Translations under genes and position numbers: made by a program
In this document: in pieces, positions 1 to 11,199 of the stretch
Layout of the letters: every line of letters begins with the position of its first letter
Position numbering within the stretch: the stretch's first letter is position 1
The notes under the pieces: model-generated
Seen by the model: only the letters and a program-made list of their open reading frames with translations
What the model was told of the DNA's origin: nothing
Database searches by the model: none
From: Prostheceraeus crozeri
Taxonomy: Eukaryota > Platyhelminthes > Polycladida > Euryleptidae
Length of the DNA: 64,000 nt
Direction of reading: 5' to 3'
Assembly: GCA_907163375.1 (NCBI GenBank)
Contig: CAJQUW010002146.1
Coordinates: 52,681 to 116,680, forward strand

Positions 1-768
1 CCTTAAAGCATGTACCTGACCTATAAATCAATGTTATTTTAAGTCGACCGCTCATTAAAGTAGCACAAAATTCTCTTTATGCTGTTGACCGAACGATTGT
101 ATAAACAAAAATAATTAACTTTCCGGAAGACTGTAGGTCGATAGAATGCTATTTGTTTTAGAGATAGATTTTACCAATAGTTTACAATCCATTTCAGTTT
201 TATAGGAAGTTTATTGCTTGATAGTGGGAATCAACTGTTAGATTTTGACATCGTCCAGTTTTCATCAAGCTTCATTTTGAGTTTCGATTGTGTTGTTGTG
301 TTTCAATTTAACGATTTTGATTGCAATTTTATCAATTGGAAATATACCATTGATTTTTTATAGAAAGTGGTGTTTATTATAAAGCAATTTTCTGCTATAA
401 ATATAAGCCTATCTTTCATGTGTTTATCTTGATTCCCTATCAGATGCACCTTTCGACATAAGATTTCATCGATCCGTTTTGATAGCATCTACAGATCTAC
501 ATGTATATTTGTCGAGTCAAATTATGACTAACAATTTGCATAGTCCGAAAAAGTACTGATACGACTTCTTATGAAATGCAGATTTTTGACAATTCCTTGC
601 TGAAAGTTAAATAAGATGATTTTTATACTTGAGAAACTTCTTGAATTCTTCCTAAATCATTTCTGTTGTAAGAGTCTACAAGTAATCTACAAGTAAACGA
701 TAAAATGAATGAAATTTCAAAGATTTCCTATGCATCAATTGAATTGATAAATATGCAAGGTACATGCT
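1..768. other. No recognised feature
   Basis: AT-rich sequence left of the hAT element. Only short open frames are present, none with a recognisable motif. I see no repeat structure here. Confidence 0.5.
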
Positions 769-776
769 ACAAAAAG

Positions 777-790
777 TAGGGTGCGGCGAT
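777..790 (+). repeat. hAT left terminal inverted repeat
   Basis: TAGGGTGCGGCGAT, immediately preceded by the 8-bp duplication ACAAAAAG at 769-776. It is the exact inverse of the right end. Confidence 0.92.
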
Positions 791-1364
791 TTAAATCGAT
801 CGGGAAAAAAATCGATCGGAGTTGAAAAATCGAAAATCGATCGGTAATCAAAAGAGATCGCGATTTTCAGTTCGATTTTTTCGTTTTGATAAATAAATGC
901 TACATTTCCCAATTCAGGTCAATACAGGTATGGGAAGTGGTTAAACCCAATTCATTTCATGTACAATACACGAGAACGATTTCTTAATTGAAATTATCTG
1001 TGATTCCTCCCAGCTAGCTACATGTAGGATAGTTACTTGATCATCAAACAAGTTGCTGTGCTAGACTGCTACTGCTATCAGCCAGAATCGGCTCAGGCAG
1101 TCTATTGTGTGACTGATCTGTGATGTCAGTTGAAGTCAATTCTGTGGTTGAAGCTACGAGTCAGCGGCGTTGGCATTGTCCTTGACTACGTGCACTATTT
1201 CTTAGTTGATAGATCACTATAAAAATAGTTGATTTCAGGTGAGCAGCAGGTGACGAAACTCGTTGGGACGATGATTGGTTTAAAGTTAGACATTGTTATC
1301 ATGATCGCCTTCGATCGAGAGGGCTATGCTGTAGTCAATTTCGGGCATTCTACGCTCCCCCAAC

Positions 1365-3235
1365 CGTCGTTATGTCTACGAAACAGAAATCACAAATACA
1401 TCGTTATTTTACTTTAGACAATTGCAAGAACGTCAGCGAAATGTTTCACAGGTGGCTGTAGGAATCCGAGTGTAAAGGTGAAGGATGGATCGACTACCAA
1501 TACGTTCAGACATTTGAAAGACAATCATCCGAAAATCTACTCCGATCAGAGGAGAAAGCAAATAAGGCGGTGAAAAGAAAGCCATCTCCATCTCGTCAAT
1601 CAACCATCGAAACTTCCTTTGTTGTTCATCACAAGTATCCACATGGTAGTGCCAAAGCTCTAAAGCTCGATCGTCTACTTGCTCAAACTATATCGCTGAG
1701 GGATGTCTATATATTCGTTTCGTCGAAAATGAACATTTTCGCAAGTTTGTCGAATGCTTGAACGACAGATATGACATTCCTAGTGAGACCAAACTGCGGT
1801 GCATGTGCCTCCGACGTTGGAACGAGAAATCGATGTGAAAATGCAGAACTTTTTCCAAGAGAATGATTTCCGTCATACGCAATAACTCTCGATTTCTACG
1901 ACGCTAAGAATCATGAGAGTTTCTTAGAACTGACTGCATCTTCTGTATGACGCCGACTACGGCTACATTCCTATTGCATCGAGTTGAACCTTTCAATTCG
2001 TCGGATAGAGACCATACTGGAGAAACGATATCACAGTGTCTGCGTGGATTAATGGAAGAAATGTCCATTGATGTTAATGATCAGATATTCAAAGCTGGAG
2101 TGACCGACAACGCTGGCAATGTTCGACGAGGTATTGAATTGACTGGAATTCCTTGGATGCCTTGCATGGCTCACACACTAACAATTGTGTACTGAAGACT
2201 CCTTCACAGCCTGTGAGGCAGCTAATGATCTTCGGAAATCTTGTCGAGCGATGGCTGGCTTCTTCCATCGTAGCAATCCTGGAGTTCGACTTCTAAATAA
2301 TCTGCAGCAAGAATCTGGAAAATCGGTTCAAAGAATTCCGCAAGATGTTCCAAGACGATGGAACTCATCTTTCTATACTTGGTCAGTGATGATAGAAAAT
2401 CGTCAAGAAATCAATCGCTTATTGCTCGAAATTCGGAATTCACGCAATCCTCCACCGATTCTCCAAAACAATGAGTGGGAATTACTCGAAACCTTGACAT
2501 CATTGTTGGCACCATTCGAGGAAGTTACTCGTGACTTGTGTTGTGAACTGTCTCCTTCGATCAATCTTATCTGCCTCTACTGTCAACCCTGACTGAACTC
2601 ATTGGATCTATCGACGTCCCCACCGCCTTGACTTCATTCAAAGTCACAATATTGAACTCGATGAAATCCAGAATTGAACAAGTGACACCTGGTACTGAAC
2701 AACCAATTCTGTTGGTCGCTTCTGCGATCGATCCACGATTTCTACGTATTCTCTCTTCCACACAAGTTGATGTTGCGAAGAACATTATCGTCGCGCGTAT
2801 TGTCGACTTAATGCAGAAATAATCTCACACAGAAGAGAAGGTGATTACTGCATGAGTGAGCCAAGAAAAGTCTGATGAAAAACGACAACGTGTTTCCTTG
2901 TGGTCGCAGATGAAAATTAGATCTCCGGTGGAATCAGATAGCAAAAACATCAAAGACCGAGCTATGATGGAGTGGCAGCGATATGTCGAATTGGTAGAGT
3001 AAACAAATCCTGCACCCGACCACAAGAAATTTGACGTTCTTGCCTTCTGGAAGAATCAACTGCAGAATCTTCCAAATTTGGCCAGGATTGCCCGACAATT
3101 CTTGTGTATTCCAGCAACAAACACGGCTTCGGAAAGACTAGGAAGTGCAATGGGCAATACCATAACGCCCAGTCGTGCAAATTTGAGTGGCTGACGCGCA
3201 CGGCAACTGATCAAAATCAGACGCAACAGTAAACT
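1365..3235 (+). pseudogene. ZBED-type hAT transposase remnant
   Basis: Pieces of a roughly 600-residue hAT transposase can be read in order on the plus strand, in shifting frames. A BED-type zinc finger lies at about 1442-1534 (Cys-x4-Cys, then His-x4-His in FRHLKDNH). The hAT segment containing FVENEHFRKFVE follows near 1715-1760. The catalytic-core stretch with AGVTDNAGNVRRGIE and PCMAHTLT is at about 2090-2190. The helical insertion is at 2185-2590 and AIDPRFL near 2730. The C-terminal dimerisation block, with NTASERLGSAMGN, is at about 3026-3193. Frame changes and stops separate these pieces, so no functional transposase is made. The family call is firm; the exact hAT clade is not resolved. 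Confidence 0.88.
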
Positions 3236-3483
3236 TTTGAATGAGTAGGGGGTAATGCGTTTTTCTAATTAGACTTCACAGTATGCTTTCATGTGATTCA
3301 GTATTGGCCGATATTTTGAGACGTTTGTCATGCATGTATCGCCCACTTACACGTAATTAGAAAATAAAGCTCAGACTGTTTTGAAATGATTTCTTTTTTG
3401 GTTTACAAAAAAATCGAAATCGGAAAAAAATCGAAATTTTTTTGAAAAATCGAAATTAAATCGATCGTTGGGGAAAATAAAAC

Positions 3484-3497
3484 ATCGCCGCACCCTA
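3484..3497 (-). repeat. hAT right terminal inverted repeat
   Basis: ATCGCCGCACCCTA, exact reverse complement of the left end, followed by ACAAAAAG at 3498-3505. Confidence 0.92.
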
Positions 3498-3561
3498 ACA
3501 AAAAGGTTGCATACATTATCAATATACAGGTATACATAATTATGCATGCATATTATATATT

Positions 3562-5055
3562 ATTCAACGTAGCAAAGTGCGTCAAGGTAACAAAGTTTAA
3601 AAAAACAAGCTAATGACTAGTTAATTTTCAATAGGTACAAAGTATGATTTAAAAGAAAAGTTTTATATCCTAAAATGTCTAAAAATTTTAAAAATACTTA
3701 CTGGAAGGACAAACAACGCTTCTCCTCTCATGTGTAATGAATTGGCGAGTAAGTCGTTCTGTTCAAAATTATGTTTATCACTTATATATTGAAAAGATCC
3801 TATTTAACAGTCTGCCCATTCAGATGATAAGAGGACAGGTCTGTTTCCAATCAAAATACCAGATCTAGCTAATAACACAGCGAGATTACGCTATCTAAAA
3901 TCTACCAAGTGTGTAAGAGAATTAATATTAGTTCCTTAAGCTAAAATGTGAAATAGAATTGTACAAAATATGCATACAAACTATTTGACTATTTTTAATG
4001 AGGTCATCAACAGGAACTTGGTCAGGACGATCGCGTTTCGACCGCTTAATCCTGGACGCTCAAACCCGACCAAGCGCGGTCCTGTACATTTAAGATGCAC
4101 AGCCTCAAAAATTAAATTTATAATAGAGAAAGATTAGCATCTATCAAAAAAAATAGAGTCACTATTGAATGAAATGTACCTCAGGCATTTGAAAAAAGGA
4201 CTGGCTGGATCAAGAGGCGGGGACATAATCCACCTTCAACTCAAGACGTGCTGCAAAAACAATTCAACGTAGCAAAGTGCGTCAAGGTAACAAAAAATAA
4301 AAAAAACAAGCTAATGACTAGTTAATTTTCAATAGGTACAAAGTATGATTTAAAAGAAAAGTTTTATATCCTAAAATGTCTAAAAATTTTAAAAATACTT
4401 ACTAGAAGGACAAACAACGCTTCTCCTCATGTGTAATGAATTGGCGAGTAAGTCGTTCTGTTCAAAATTATGTTTATCACTTATATATTGAAAAGATCCT
4501 ATTTAACAGTCTGCCCATTCAGATGATAAGAGGACAGGTCTGTTTCAATCAAAATACCAGATCTAGCTAATAACACAGCGAGATTACGCTATCTAAAATC
4601 TACCAAGTGTGTAAGAGAATTAATATTAGTTCCTTAAGCTAAAACGTGAAATAGAATTGTACAAAATATGCATACAAACTATTTGACTATTTTTAATGAG
4701 GTCATCAACAGGAACTTGGTCAGGACGATCGCGTTTCGACCGCTTAATCCTGGACGCTCAAACCCGACCAAGCGCGGTCCTGTACATTTAAGATGCACAG
4801 CCTCAAAAATTAAATTTATAATAGAGAAAGATTAGCATCTATCAAAAAAAATAGAGTAGTCACTATTGACTGAAATGTACCTCAGGCATTTGAAAGAAGG
4901 ACAGAGTCCAGCCAGTAGAGGTCAAGAGGCGGGGACATAATCCACCTTCAACTCAAGACGTGCTGCAAAAACAATTCAACGTAGCAAAGTTTAAAAAAAA
5001 CAAGCTAATGACTAGTTAATTTTCAATAGGTACAAAGTATGATTTAAAAGAATTA
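3562..5055. repeat. ~700-bp tandem repeat, two full copies plus partial third
   Basis: The unit beginning ATTCAACGTAGCAAAG recurs at 3562, 4262 and 4974, giving periods of about 700 and 712 bp. The first two copies are almost identical apart from small indels, including an extra ~15-25 bp near 4905. The third copy keeps only about 80 bp. Each unit contains a more GC-rich 80-bp block (about 4008-4088 and 4695-4775) with CGATCGCG and CCAAGCGCGG, and ends with GACGTGCTGCAAAAACA. No coding potential is visible. It could be a small satellite or a duplicated non-autonomous element. Confidence 0.9.
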
Positions 5056-5139
5056 AAAGATTTAAATAATTTTATTAATTTAAAAAAAAAATAAAAAATT
5101 TAATAATTTAAAAGATTTTAGTATACCTAATATATATAT

Positions 5140-5195
5140 CAGTAATATTTTCTTAATTGGGACTACTGACAGTCCCAATTAACAAAATATTGCTG
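5140..5195. repeat. 24-bp hairpin
   Basis: Inverted arms at 5140-5163 and 5172-5195 share AATATTTT-TTAATTGGGAC with about two mismatches around an 8-base loop (TACTGACA). It lies next to an A/T-only tract (5050-5135). It could be a MITE end or a cruciform-forming sequence. Confidence 0.8.
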
Positions 5196-5199
5196 AAGG

Positions 5200-6970
5200 A
5201 TAGGTATGCAGAAATCAAGTAATGAAATAATCAAAGTAGCAAATAGAAATTAACAAACATATTCCGAAAATATAGAAAATAGTAGCAGTGAGTCATACAC
5301 AATAGATAGCTAAGGAAGGGCATGGCTAGGGTTGACGTCAATGGGGGGGGGAGGAGGTAAAAATATCGAAAAATTGGTTGACGTCTATTGTGAACGATCC
5401 CTTATCTGTGGTACAACTAAATAGAGTTGGATATGTGGCACTTTTTTGTTTAAGGAGACATTCAGAAAGTTCACTTTAAACGATCACGCATCAGACGAGC
5501 AGTAGATGACAAAGCGATATCCAGTAGAATTCTTGGAAAAGGCAGAACAGCTTCAATATTAACATAGTGAAAGACTCTGTCGGCAGTTATGGTTAGCAGA
5601 TTATAGAATGCTGCATGTAAGACCCGTATGGCTACTAACTGCACGATACAACCATATATCGCACGTTGGCATGCAAGTATACATGCACCTGCGTATTTTG
5701 ACAAATTTGCCTCAATGTAGTGAGTTAGTGACAATAATGGTGACCGACATCAAGCATCATTTAGTCGTTATTTCAATTATACGTGTACATGGATATGAGC
5801 GCATGAGATTGAAAATAGCAGACCGGAGGTGATTCCTATCTCGAAATGGAGCCGAGTGGGCGAATGATACATGGAGCGAAGCGGAGCTAGTAAAAAAATG
5901 CGACGACAAGTTCTCCTGCTGGTTTGGGCTAGCATGATTTCGAATTTTGTTGGACTGATTTTTATGTGTCAATGCATCGCTAGGATGATATTTTCGGTAA
6001 TCTGCGGGGAATGTGATAATCATCAGTAGGTCGTCCATAATCATGTCAAAGGAAATATTTGGATCTGCGATTTTCGTATCATGATGGAATACTGCGTGAT
6101 GAACGCAAATTGATGATTGTCTATTTGAATCATTCACGTGCTTCGTAGATGTGAATTTCATGTAATGTGGAGGACATCAAATGAGGCAATTGATGTAGGC
6201 AAGTAAAAGGGAAACGTTTTTAGTCTAGGAATATTAGTATCGAACAAGGAGAAGTTGCAACTGAAGTTTTACTGCAGAAATTCTGTGTTAAGGGTCGTGA
6301 GAAACCAACAGATGAGAGATAAAGCATCTAAAGCATGCATGAATGAAATCGGTAAGATGTTGCAGTGTTAGTCAGAAAAAGAAATTGAGAAAAGATTCAC
6401 AGAAGGTTTCAATAGGCCAACCTTTTTCGCAAAAACATGGCTTCCCGACGTTGCTAACGCTCCAGTCATTCTACATGTAATTTTGAAGACCTGCGGCAGT
6501 TTTGTACGAGAACCAATTTGATTTGATGTCTGCGCTTTTGGACTTGATGAAGAATGTATTTGTGAATGACCCAACGTTCCCAAAGAAGCGATTGTGCATG
6601 CATTTCTACTTGGAAATATGTATTGCATTGGTGTCCGGTCATACCAGCACACAGATCTTCAGTAAGGGAAAATTGGCTACCCCTCAACGAAGGTGAAGCT
6701 TTCCTCCTTCAAGATAGCGGGTGAATGCGCACAAGATGATATTATCAACTTGCACATGCTGCTAGTCAATTTCGTTGATATGATTTCACCTGGAGAACTG
6801 CTACTTGACATCATATAGTTTTGAATCAAATATTCTGATGGTCCCGCTCTATTCACGTCATCGATGAAATCCTTCAGGAAACGTTATTTAAAACACGTGA
6901 CGCGATGCATCGAGTCCTCCAAGCAACATAGACAAATAGTTCAATTACAGGTGAAAGCATTAGAACATAA
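5200..6970. other. Unrecognised, possibly decayed coding DNA
   Basis: Moderately long open stretches occur on both strands (for example minus 5757-6161 and plus 6502-6696), but I recognise no domain. A poly-G tract lies near 5342-5351. A plus-strand stretch at 6390-6840 reads as protein-like in changing frames and may be an old gene fragment. I assign no function. Confidence 0.3.
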
Positions 6971-6977
6971 ACTATAG

Positions 6978-7103
6978 CCCATGGGATTTATCAATTAATT
7001 TCCCCCTCTATATCCGAGATAATTCTATACGTGATGGATAGAGGATAGCCATATGATTCTCTGGGATATAGAGTGGAAAATTATTTGATGAATCCCACGG
7101 GAT
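6978..7103. repeat. Imperfect inverted repeat (MITE-like)
   Basis: The left arm from about 6979 (CATGGGATTTATCAATTAAT and onward through CCTCTATATCC) is complementary at roughly 80% by eye to the right arm ending near 7103, which contains GGATATAGAG and GATGAATCCCACG. The arms are about 48 bases around a ~25-base centre. There is no coding capacity. Probably a small foldback element. Confidence 0.6.
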
Positions 7104-7109
7104 TTATGA

Positions 7110-7504
7110 ATTGAAGTAGGACCACAGATATCTGCGACAGAATCCCTCTCTACTAAGATTTTCACTGGGAATGAATTCTATCAAATATAGGAGGGATTCT
7201 GAATACGATTCTACAACTATGCAATAATCTGGTACACTTTAAATATGGACATCTTCTATCCATTACATAACAGGCAAGCTATGAAGCCAGAAGGGCAAGA
7301 AAATGCAGAAGTCCAAGGCTGCGAAGAGGACTTCTACGATTTTCTTGCTCGCCTGGATTCATAGAATAGTTTATCTTCTAAATCTATGTCAAATGCTCAA
7401 TGACCATTTTGATTATGCGTATATTTCTATGAAAATTTATTTTGCTTTGCCAGAGGGTCAAGATAAAAAATTGCCTTACGAGATTTTTCACATCATGGCA
7501 TTTC
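7110..7504. other. No recognised gene
   Basis: A spacer between the foldback and the LINE. An open frame from 7303 has no recognisable domain, and only its last part overlaps the LINE endonuclease in a different frame. Confidence 0.4.
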
Positions 7505-7528
7505 GGAAAGATCATCCTAAACATCCGC

Positions 7529-7846
7529 TCTGTCTACCCTCCCCAAACTGGCAGGCCTCTCGTGGAAAAGTAGGATTTTTACGCCAAGCTGTTGAGTGAA
7601 ATATCTACCGTTCCTGACGATGAAGTTCAAATCATAGGTGGGGACTTCAACGGATACGTAGGTGAGTTGCAAGACGGCTTTGAATTCAATCATGGCGGCA
7701 AAAGTTACGGTACTCGAAATCAAGATGGTGTCAGGTTATTGGACATCTGTATTGCAGCCGATCTTGTAATAGCCAATACCTTTTACACAAAGCATGTGAG
7801 TAAATTGATAACGTATAAGTCAGGTCTGGTCGCTTTTTCTTGTTAA
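7529..7846 (+). pseudogene. LINE endonuclease domain, C-terminal part
   Basis: From 7529 the frame reads VYPPQTGRP, then a stop, then the region with IIGGDFNGYVGE (about 7630-7665), which holds the conserved endonuclease Asp-Asn pair. GTRNQDGVRLLDI and LVIANTFY follow, then LITYKSG. This is the second half of an APE-type endonuclease, which nicks target DNA to prime reverse transcription. The expected IDY(I/F) block after TYKSG is damaged, and the frame changes before the next piece. Confidence 0.85.
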
Positions 7847-8400
7847 AGCGAAACGATCTTCACATGGTCAGAAATGTCCAAGTTATAAATAATGAAGAAT
7901 GCGTATCTCAACACAAGCTCCTAGTGTGTCGCCTCTCACTGAGAACTAATAGTTTTCGCCCACGTAGAGTTCCGCCAAGGCGGAAACTTTGGAAGCTTCG
8001 TGACCCCAATGTTCAAGATGAGTATAGACAAGCCGTGTCCTCTAGTCTTCAGAGTCGCTCAGAGCCTCAAGGTATTAATGAAATATGGGGGAGCCTAAGA
8101 AATGCCCTCCTGAATGCCAGTGATTCCGCATGCGGCTGGACGAAGGGTGGTGTTCGTAAGCCACGTGACACATGGTGGTGGAATGCCGAAGTTGAGAGCG
8201 CAATAAAAGAAAAACGGAAATTATGGAAGATATGGCGGAGGATCAATGATACCACAGACAGAGTACGGTATGTTGAAGCGAAGAGGAAAGCCAAATCGGT
8301 TGTGTACCATGCCAAGAAGACTTCCAAATCGGTAAAAATGGCAAACCTCGAAAAAAGAAAGACAGCAAGAACTACATATTTAAACTCGCTAAGAAACTAA
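7840..8400 (+). pseudogene. LINE ORF: end of endonuclease and linker
   Basis: It continues the same polypeptide in another frame. VQVINNEECVSQHKLLVC is the usual endonuclease C-terminus, with the catalytic-type QH. The linker contains CGWTKGGVRKPRDTWWWN and a strongly basic helix. This composition is typical of the segment between endonuclease and reverse transcriptase in this LINE group. Confidence 0.85.
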
Positions 8401-8426
8401 AGCGTGAATCCCAGGACGTTACACAA

Positions 8427-9275
8427 GTGAACTATGTCAGAGACAGTTCTGATAGACTTACTTACAGCGAGGAAGAAAGCCTTGAAGCATGGAAAAACCA
8501 TTACGAACGTCTACTCAATGTCGAATTTCCATGGGATGCGGAGAGACTAGCTCCTATGAATCCTGTAGAAGGCCCACCACCCTCAATCAACAGCATCATG
8601 GTCAGGTCAGCGCTGATGGCAATGAAAAGAAATAAAGCCTCAGGTCCATCTGGTGTTGTGTTGGAAATGGTACAAGCTGCTGGAGAAGATGCTATTGAAG
8701 CGGTCACAAATCTAGTCAACGCCTCCATTCACGAAGCCCAAGTCCCACAGGACTGGAAACTCTCCTGTTTGGTGAACTGCTTCAAAGGAAAAGGTGACTC
8801 ACTGGATTGTGATAACTATCGTGGCCTGAAGTTGCTGGATCATGTGCAGAAAATCACCGAGCGCGTAATTGAGAAGCTAATCAGAGAGCAGGTGACGATT
8901 GACCCTATGCATTTTGGTTTCATGCCAGGCAAGAGCACAACTGATGCCATCTTCATTGTCCGTCAGTTGCATGAAAAGTATTTTAGCAAAAGAAAGGACA
9001 TCTACTTTGCTTTCGTAGACATGGAGAAGGCGTTCGATCGTGTACCGCGAGCGATCGTATGGTGGGCGATGAGGAAGTTGGGTATCGACGAATGGCTCAT
9101 ACGTGTTGTACAATCGATGTATAGAGATACTAAGTCTATGGTCAGAGTTGGATCCCATTACAGTGATGAGTTTAATGTGAAGGTTGGCTTGCACCAAGGA
9201 TCCGTACTCAGTCCGATTCTCTTCATCATCGTGATGGAAGCCATTTCAAAAGATTTCCGCCTTGGCTGTCCTTGA
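8427..9275 (+). pseudogene. LINE reverse transcriptase domain
   Basis: Reverse-transcriptase motifs appear in order: KNKASGPSGV (about 8630), DNYRGLKLLDH (8815), FGFMPGKSTTDAIF (8920), the catalytic FVDMEKAFDRVPR (9015) and GLHQGSVLSPILF (9190). The catalytic YADD comes after a stop and reads MLYADDLVI at about 9280-9305 in the same direction. Together they form a complete RT palm that copied the element's RNA at the nicked target. The stop just before YADD kills this copy. Confidence 0.92.
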
Positions 9276-9326
9276 GATATGTTATACGCCGACGATCTTG
9301 TCATAATTGCCGACTCAATCGAATAG

Positions 9327-9581
9327 TTGTCGCTTCGGTTTAACGTTTGGAAAAATAATCTGGAAAGTAAAGGCCTAAAGGTAAATGTCGGGAAGACGAA
9401 AGTTATGGTGAGCAAGGCCGATCATATCAGCCAGCAAGTGGATAAGGCCAGGTATCCTTGCGGTGTCTGCCGAAAGGGAGTAGGCAGGAACTCAATTCTG
9501 TTATCACTGCAATTGCTGGATTCACAAAAGATGCACGAGCCTCAACACCATACGCGCCGATCCCAGCTTCAAATGCAGTAG
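9327..9581 (+). pseudogene. LINE RT thumb and Cys-rich segment
   Basis: Reads NLESKGLKVNVGKTKVMVS, the standard segment after the RT active site, then YPCGVCRKGVGRNSILLS, the start of a Cys-rich finger that this LINE group carries. The frame is lost within the finger. Confidence 0.8.
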
Positions 9582-9612
9582 ATGTGAAGGTAACCTGCCG
9601 TCCCCGTTTGAC

Positions 9613-10236
9613 ATGTCCGCAACAATAACTGTTGGTAGCGATGATTTAATGGTTGTCAACTCTTTCTGCTACCTAGGCGATGTCATCGATCGAAGTGGAG
9701 GCTGTTTCGGTGCTACAACTGCAAGAGTCAAAATGGCTTGGATGACTTTCAGGGATTTACTGCCGATTCTTACGAATCGCAGTATTTCTCTACGACGTAG
9801 AGGGTACATTTATCACACCAGCGTCCGTAGTGTATTGCTCTATGCCTCCGAAACATGGGCTCTGAAGAATGACATCAACAGACTGGTAGGAAATGAAAAC
9901 ATGATGATCAGATGGATGTGTGCCGCCAAGCTCTGCGAACGTAGATCAATGGAAGGACTACGACAAGCCTTGGGAATCACAGACTTGCCGAGTGTGTTGC
10001 GAGCAAATCGATTGAGATGGTTCGGACACTTGGAACGGATGTCTGACTCAAGCTGGCCAAAAAGAGCTCTAACTCTGGAGGTACCTGGTCCGAATATTCG
10101 TGGTGGCCAGAGAAAGAAGTGGATCCACAACGTGGAAAAGGATCTGAGAGATCTGCAACTCGACCGTCGCACTGCACAAGACCGTGCTGCGTGGAGAAGC
10201 GCAATCCGCCCACATCGGAGTCGACACGACATATAG
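9613..10236 (+). pseudogene. LINE C-terminal domain
   Basis: 207 residues containing NSFCYLGDVID, RVKMAWMTFRDLLPILTNR, SVLLYASETWAL, MIRWMC and LRANRLRWFGHLERM. These are the conserved landmarks of the C-terminal region of CFDP2-like LINE polyproteins. It ends near DRAAWRSAIRPHRSRHDI with a stop at the usual place, about 45 bases before the simple-repeat tail. Confidence 0.9.
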
Positions 10237-10278
10237 TCCAACCCCCAATCCTGTGGAAACAAGGACTCAAAACCGGAC

Positions 10279-10299
10279 AGTAAGTAAGTAAGTAAGCAT
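10279..10299 (+). repeat. (TAAG)n LINE 3' tail
   Basis: Four to five TAAG units after AACCGGACAG. This is the 3' terminus of the LINE and fixes its boundary. Confidence 0.85.
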
Positions 10300-10507
10300 C
10301 GGAATGGTCATCTCTTCCGCGGGGCACTCCTCGCCAGCAGTAGGCATTAATTTGCTTACTGTGTACGTCGCTTCGTTTTGTCTTGATACGAAGCTTCCCA
10401 TTCGCTGGACGGAGCCGGGTAAAACAAAAAAACCTAAGATTTAGAAGACAAAAGCATCAAAATAGCGCAGAACATCAAAATTATTTTTTAATATCATTAT
10501 AACCAAA

Positions 10508-11190
10508 ATGATTAAAAATTGATGAAAACGCCAGAAGCTGCAATTTGTTGTTTTACAATTCCAATATTTCGGCTCCATGGCCTGCGTCAGGGTTACAAAT
10601 GAAGAGAAAATCTAGGAAGACATGGAAATATAAAATGGAAGAGGTGATGTATTAAGTCATAGAAATATGAAAGAAAAATAAAATCCCAAAGCTCCTCTCT
10701 TTCATCTGGACACAGATTTTATATCAAAATGACTTCTCTAGTCTTAAGTTGGCAGTGTCTGAATCTGTGGAAAAGATGATTTTTCTTATTGTATTCGTAC
10801 AACATTTTCACATATACCGTACAGTACGGGATGAGTAATGTGATCTTTTATTCCTTGGTGTAGAGGTCTGATGGAGCTGTCTATGCATGTAGGAAAGCAG
10901 TTAGAGTACTGACTTTGATACACAGTGCTTCTTTTGTTGCATATTTTGTACTGTTGACTGGGCTCAGTTATTCAATGTACTTTTTCTTTGATATCATATA
11001 TGAATACATTACTGATGTGATGACTGTTATAATGATATGACTGAATACATAACCTTTTAAATTTTATATTTCTATGTCTTCCTAGCTTTCCTCTTCATTC
11101 GTTTCTCTGAACCAGGCTGTGAAGCCGAAAGATTGGAATTATAAAAACAATAAACTGCAGCTTCTGACTTTTTCATCAATTTTTGTCATT
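10508..11190. repeat. Inverted-repeat element with ~125-bp arms (MITE/foldback)
   Basis: The left arm (about 10512-10640) contains AAAATTGATGAAAA, CAGAAGCTGCA and TTCCAATATTTCGGCTCC. The right arm (about 11062-11190) is its reverse complement at roughly 85% by eye, with GAAGCCGAAAGATTGGAAT and TTTTTCATCAATTTTT. The ~420-bp interior is non-coding. The structure fits a non-autonomous DNA transposon. I did not find a clear target duplication, so the superfamily is open. Confidence 0.8.
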
Positions 11191-11199
11191 GAAATAGCG

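Larger units (their letters stand above)
777..3497 (+). mobile_element. hAT-superfamily DNA transposon (decayed, with target duplication)
   Basis: The element begins TAGGGTGCGGCGAT and ends with its exact reverse complement, giving 14-bp perfect inverted ends. It is flanked by a perfect 8-bp duplication, ACAAAAAG (769-776 and 3498-3505). An 8-bp duplication and TAGGG/CAGGG-type ends are hallmarks of hAT elements. Just inside both ends are AT-rich stretches with repeated ATCGATCGG or AAATCGAAAT motifs, probably subterminal transposase-binding repeats. The interior encodes a ZBED-like transposase, now interrupted. The intact ends and duplication show that it arrived by ordinary cut-and-paste transposition and has not been truncated since. 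Confidence 0.93.
7505..10300 (+). mobile_element. RTE-like (CFDP2-type) non-LTR retrotransposon, 5'-truncated
   Basis: In order on the plus strand lie the C-terminal part of an apurinic-type endonuclease, a linker rich in Trp and basic residues, a reverse transcriptase and a C-terminal Cys-containing region. The 3' end is a short (TAAG)n tail, as many RTE-like LINEs have. The first ~120 residues of the endonuclease are missing, so the copy was probably truncated during reverse transcription. Several frame changes and stops make it inactive. The proteins most like it in animal genomes are annotated as craniofacial-development-protein-2-like; I give that similarity from memory and did not test it. 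Confidence 0.88.

Noticed and set aside
5471-6696. Host protein gene in the open frames at 5.5-6.7 kb
   Set aside because: Frames on both strands overlap, none has a known motif, splice pattern or consistent codon use.
7303-7599. A 98-residue gene upstream of the LINE
   Set aside because: Its last part lies over the LINE endonuclease in another frame and the rest has no recognisable domain.
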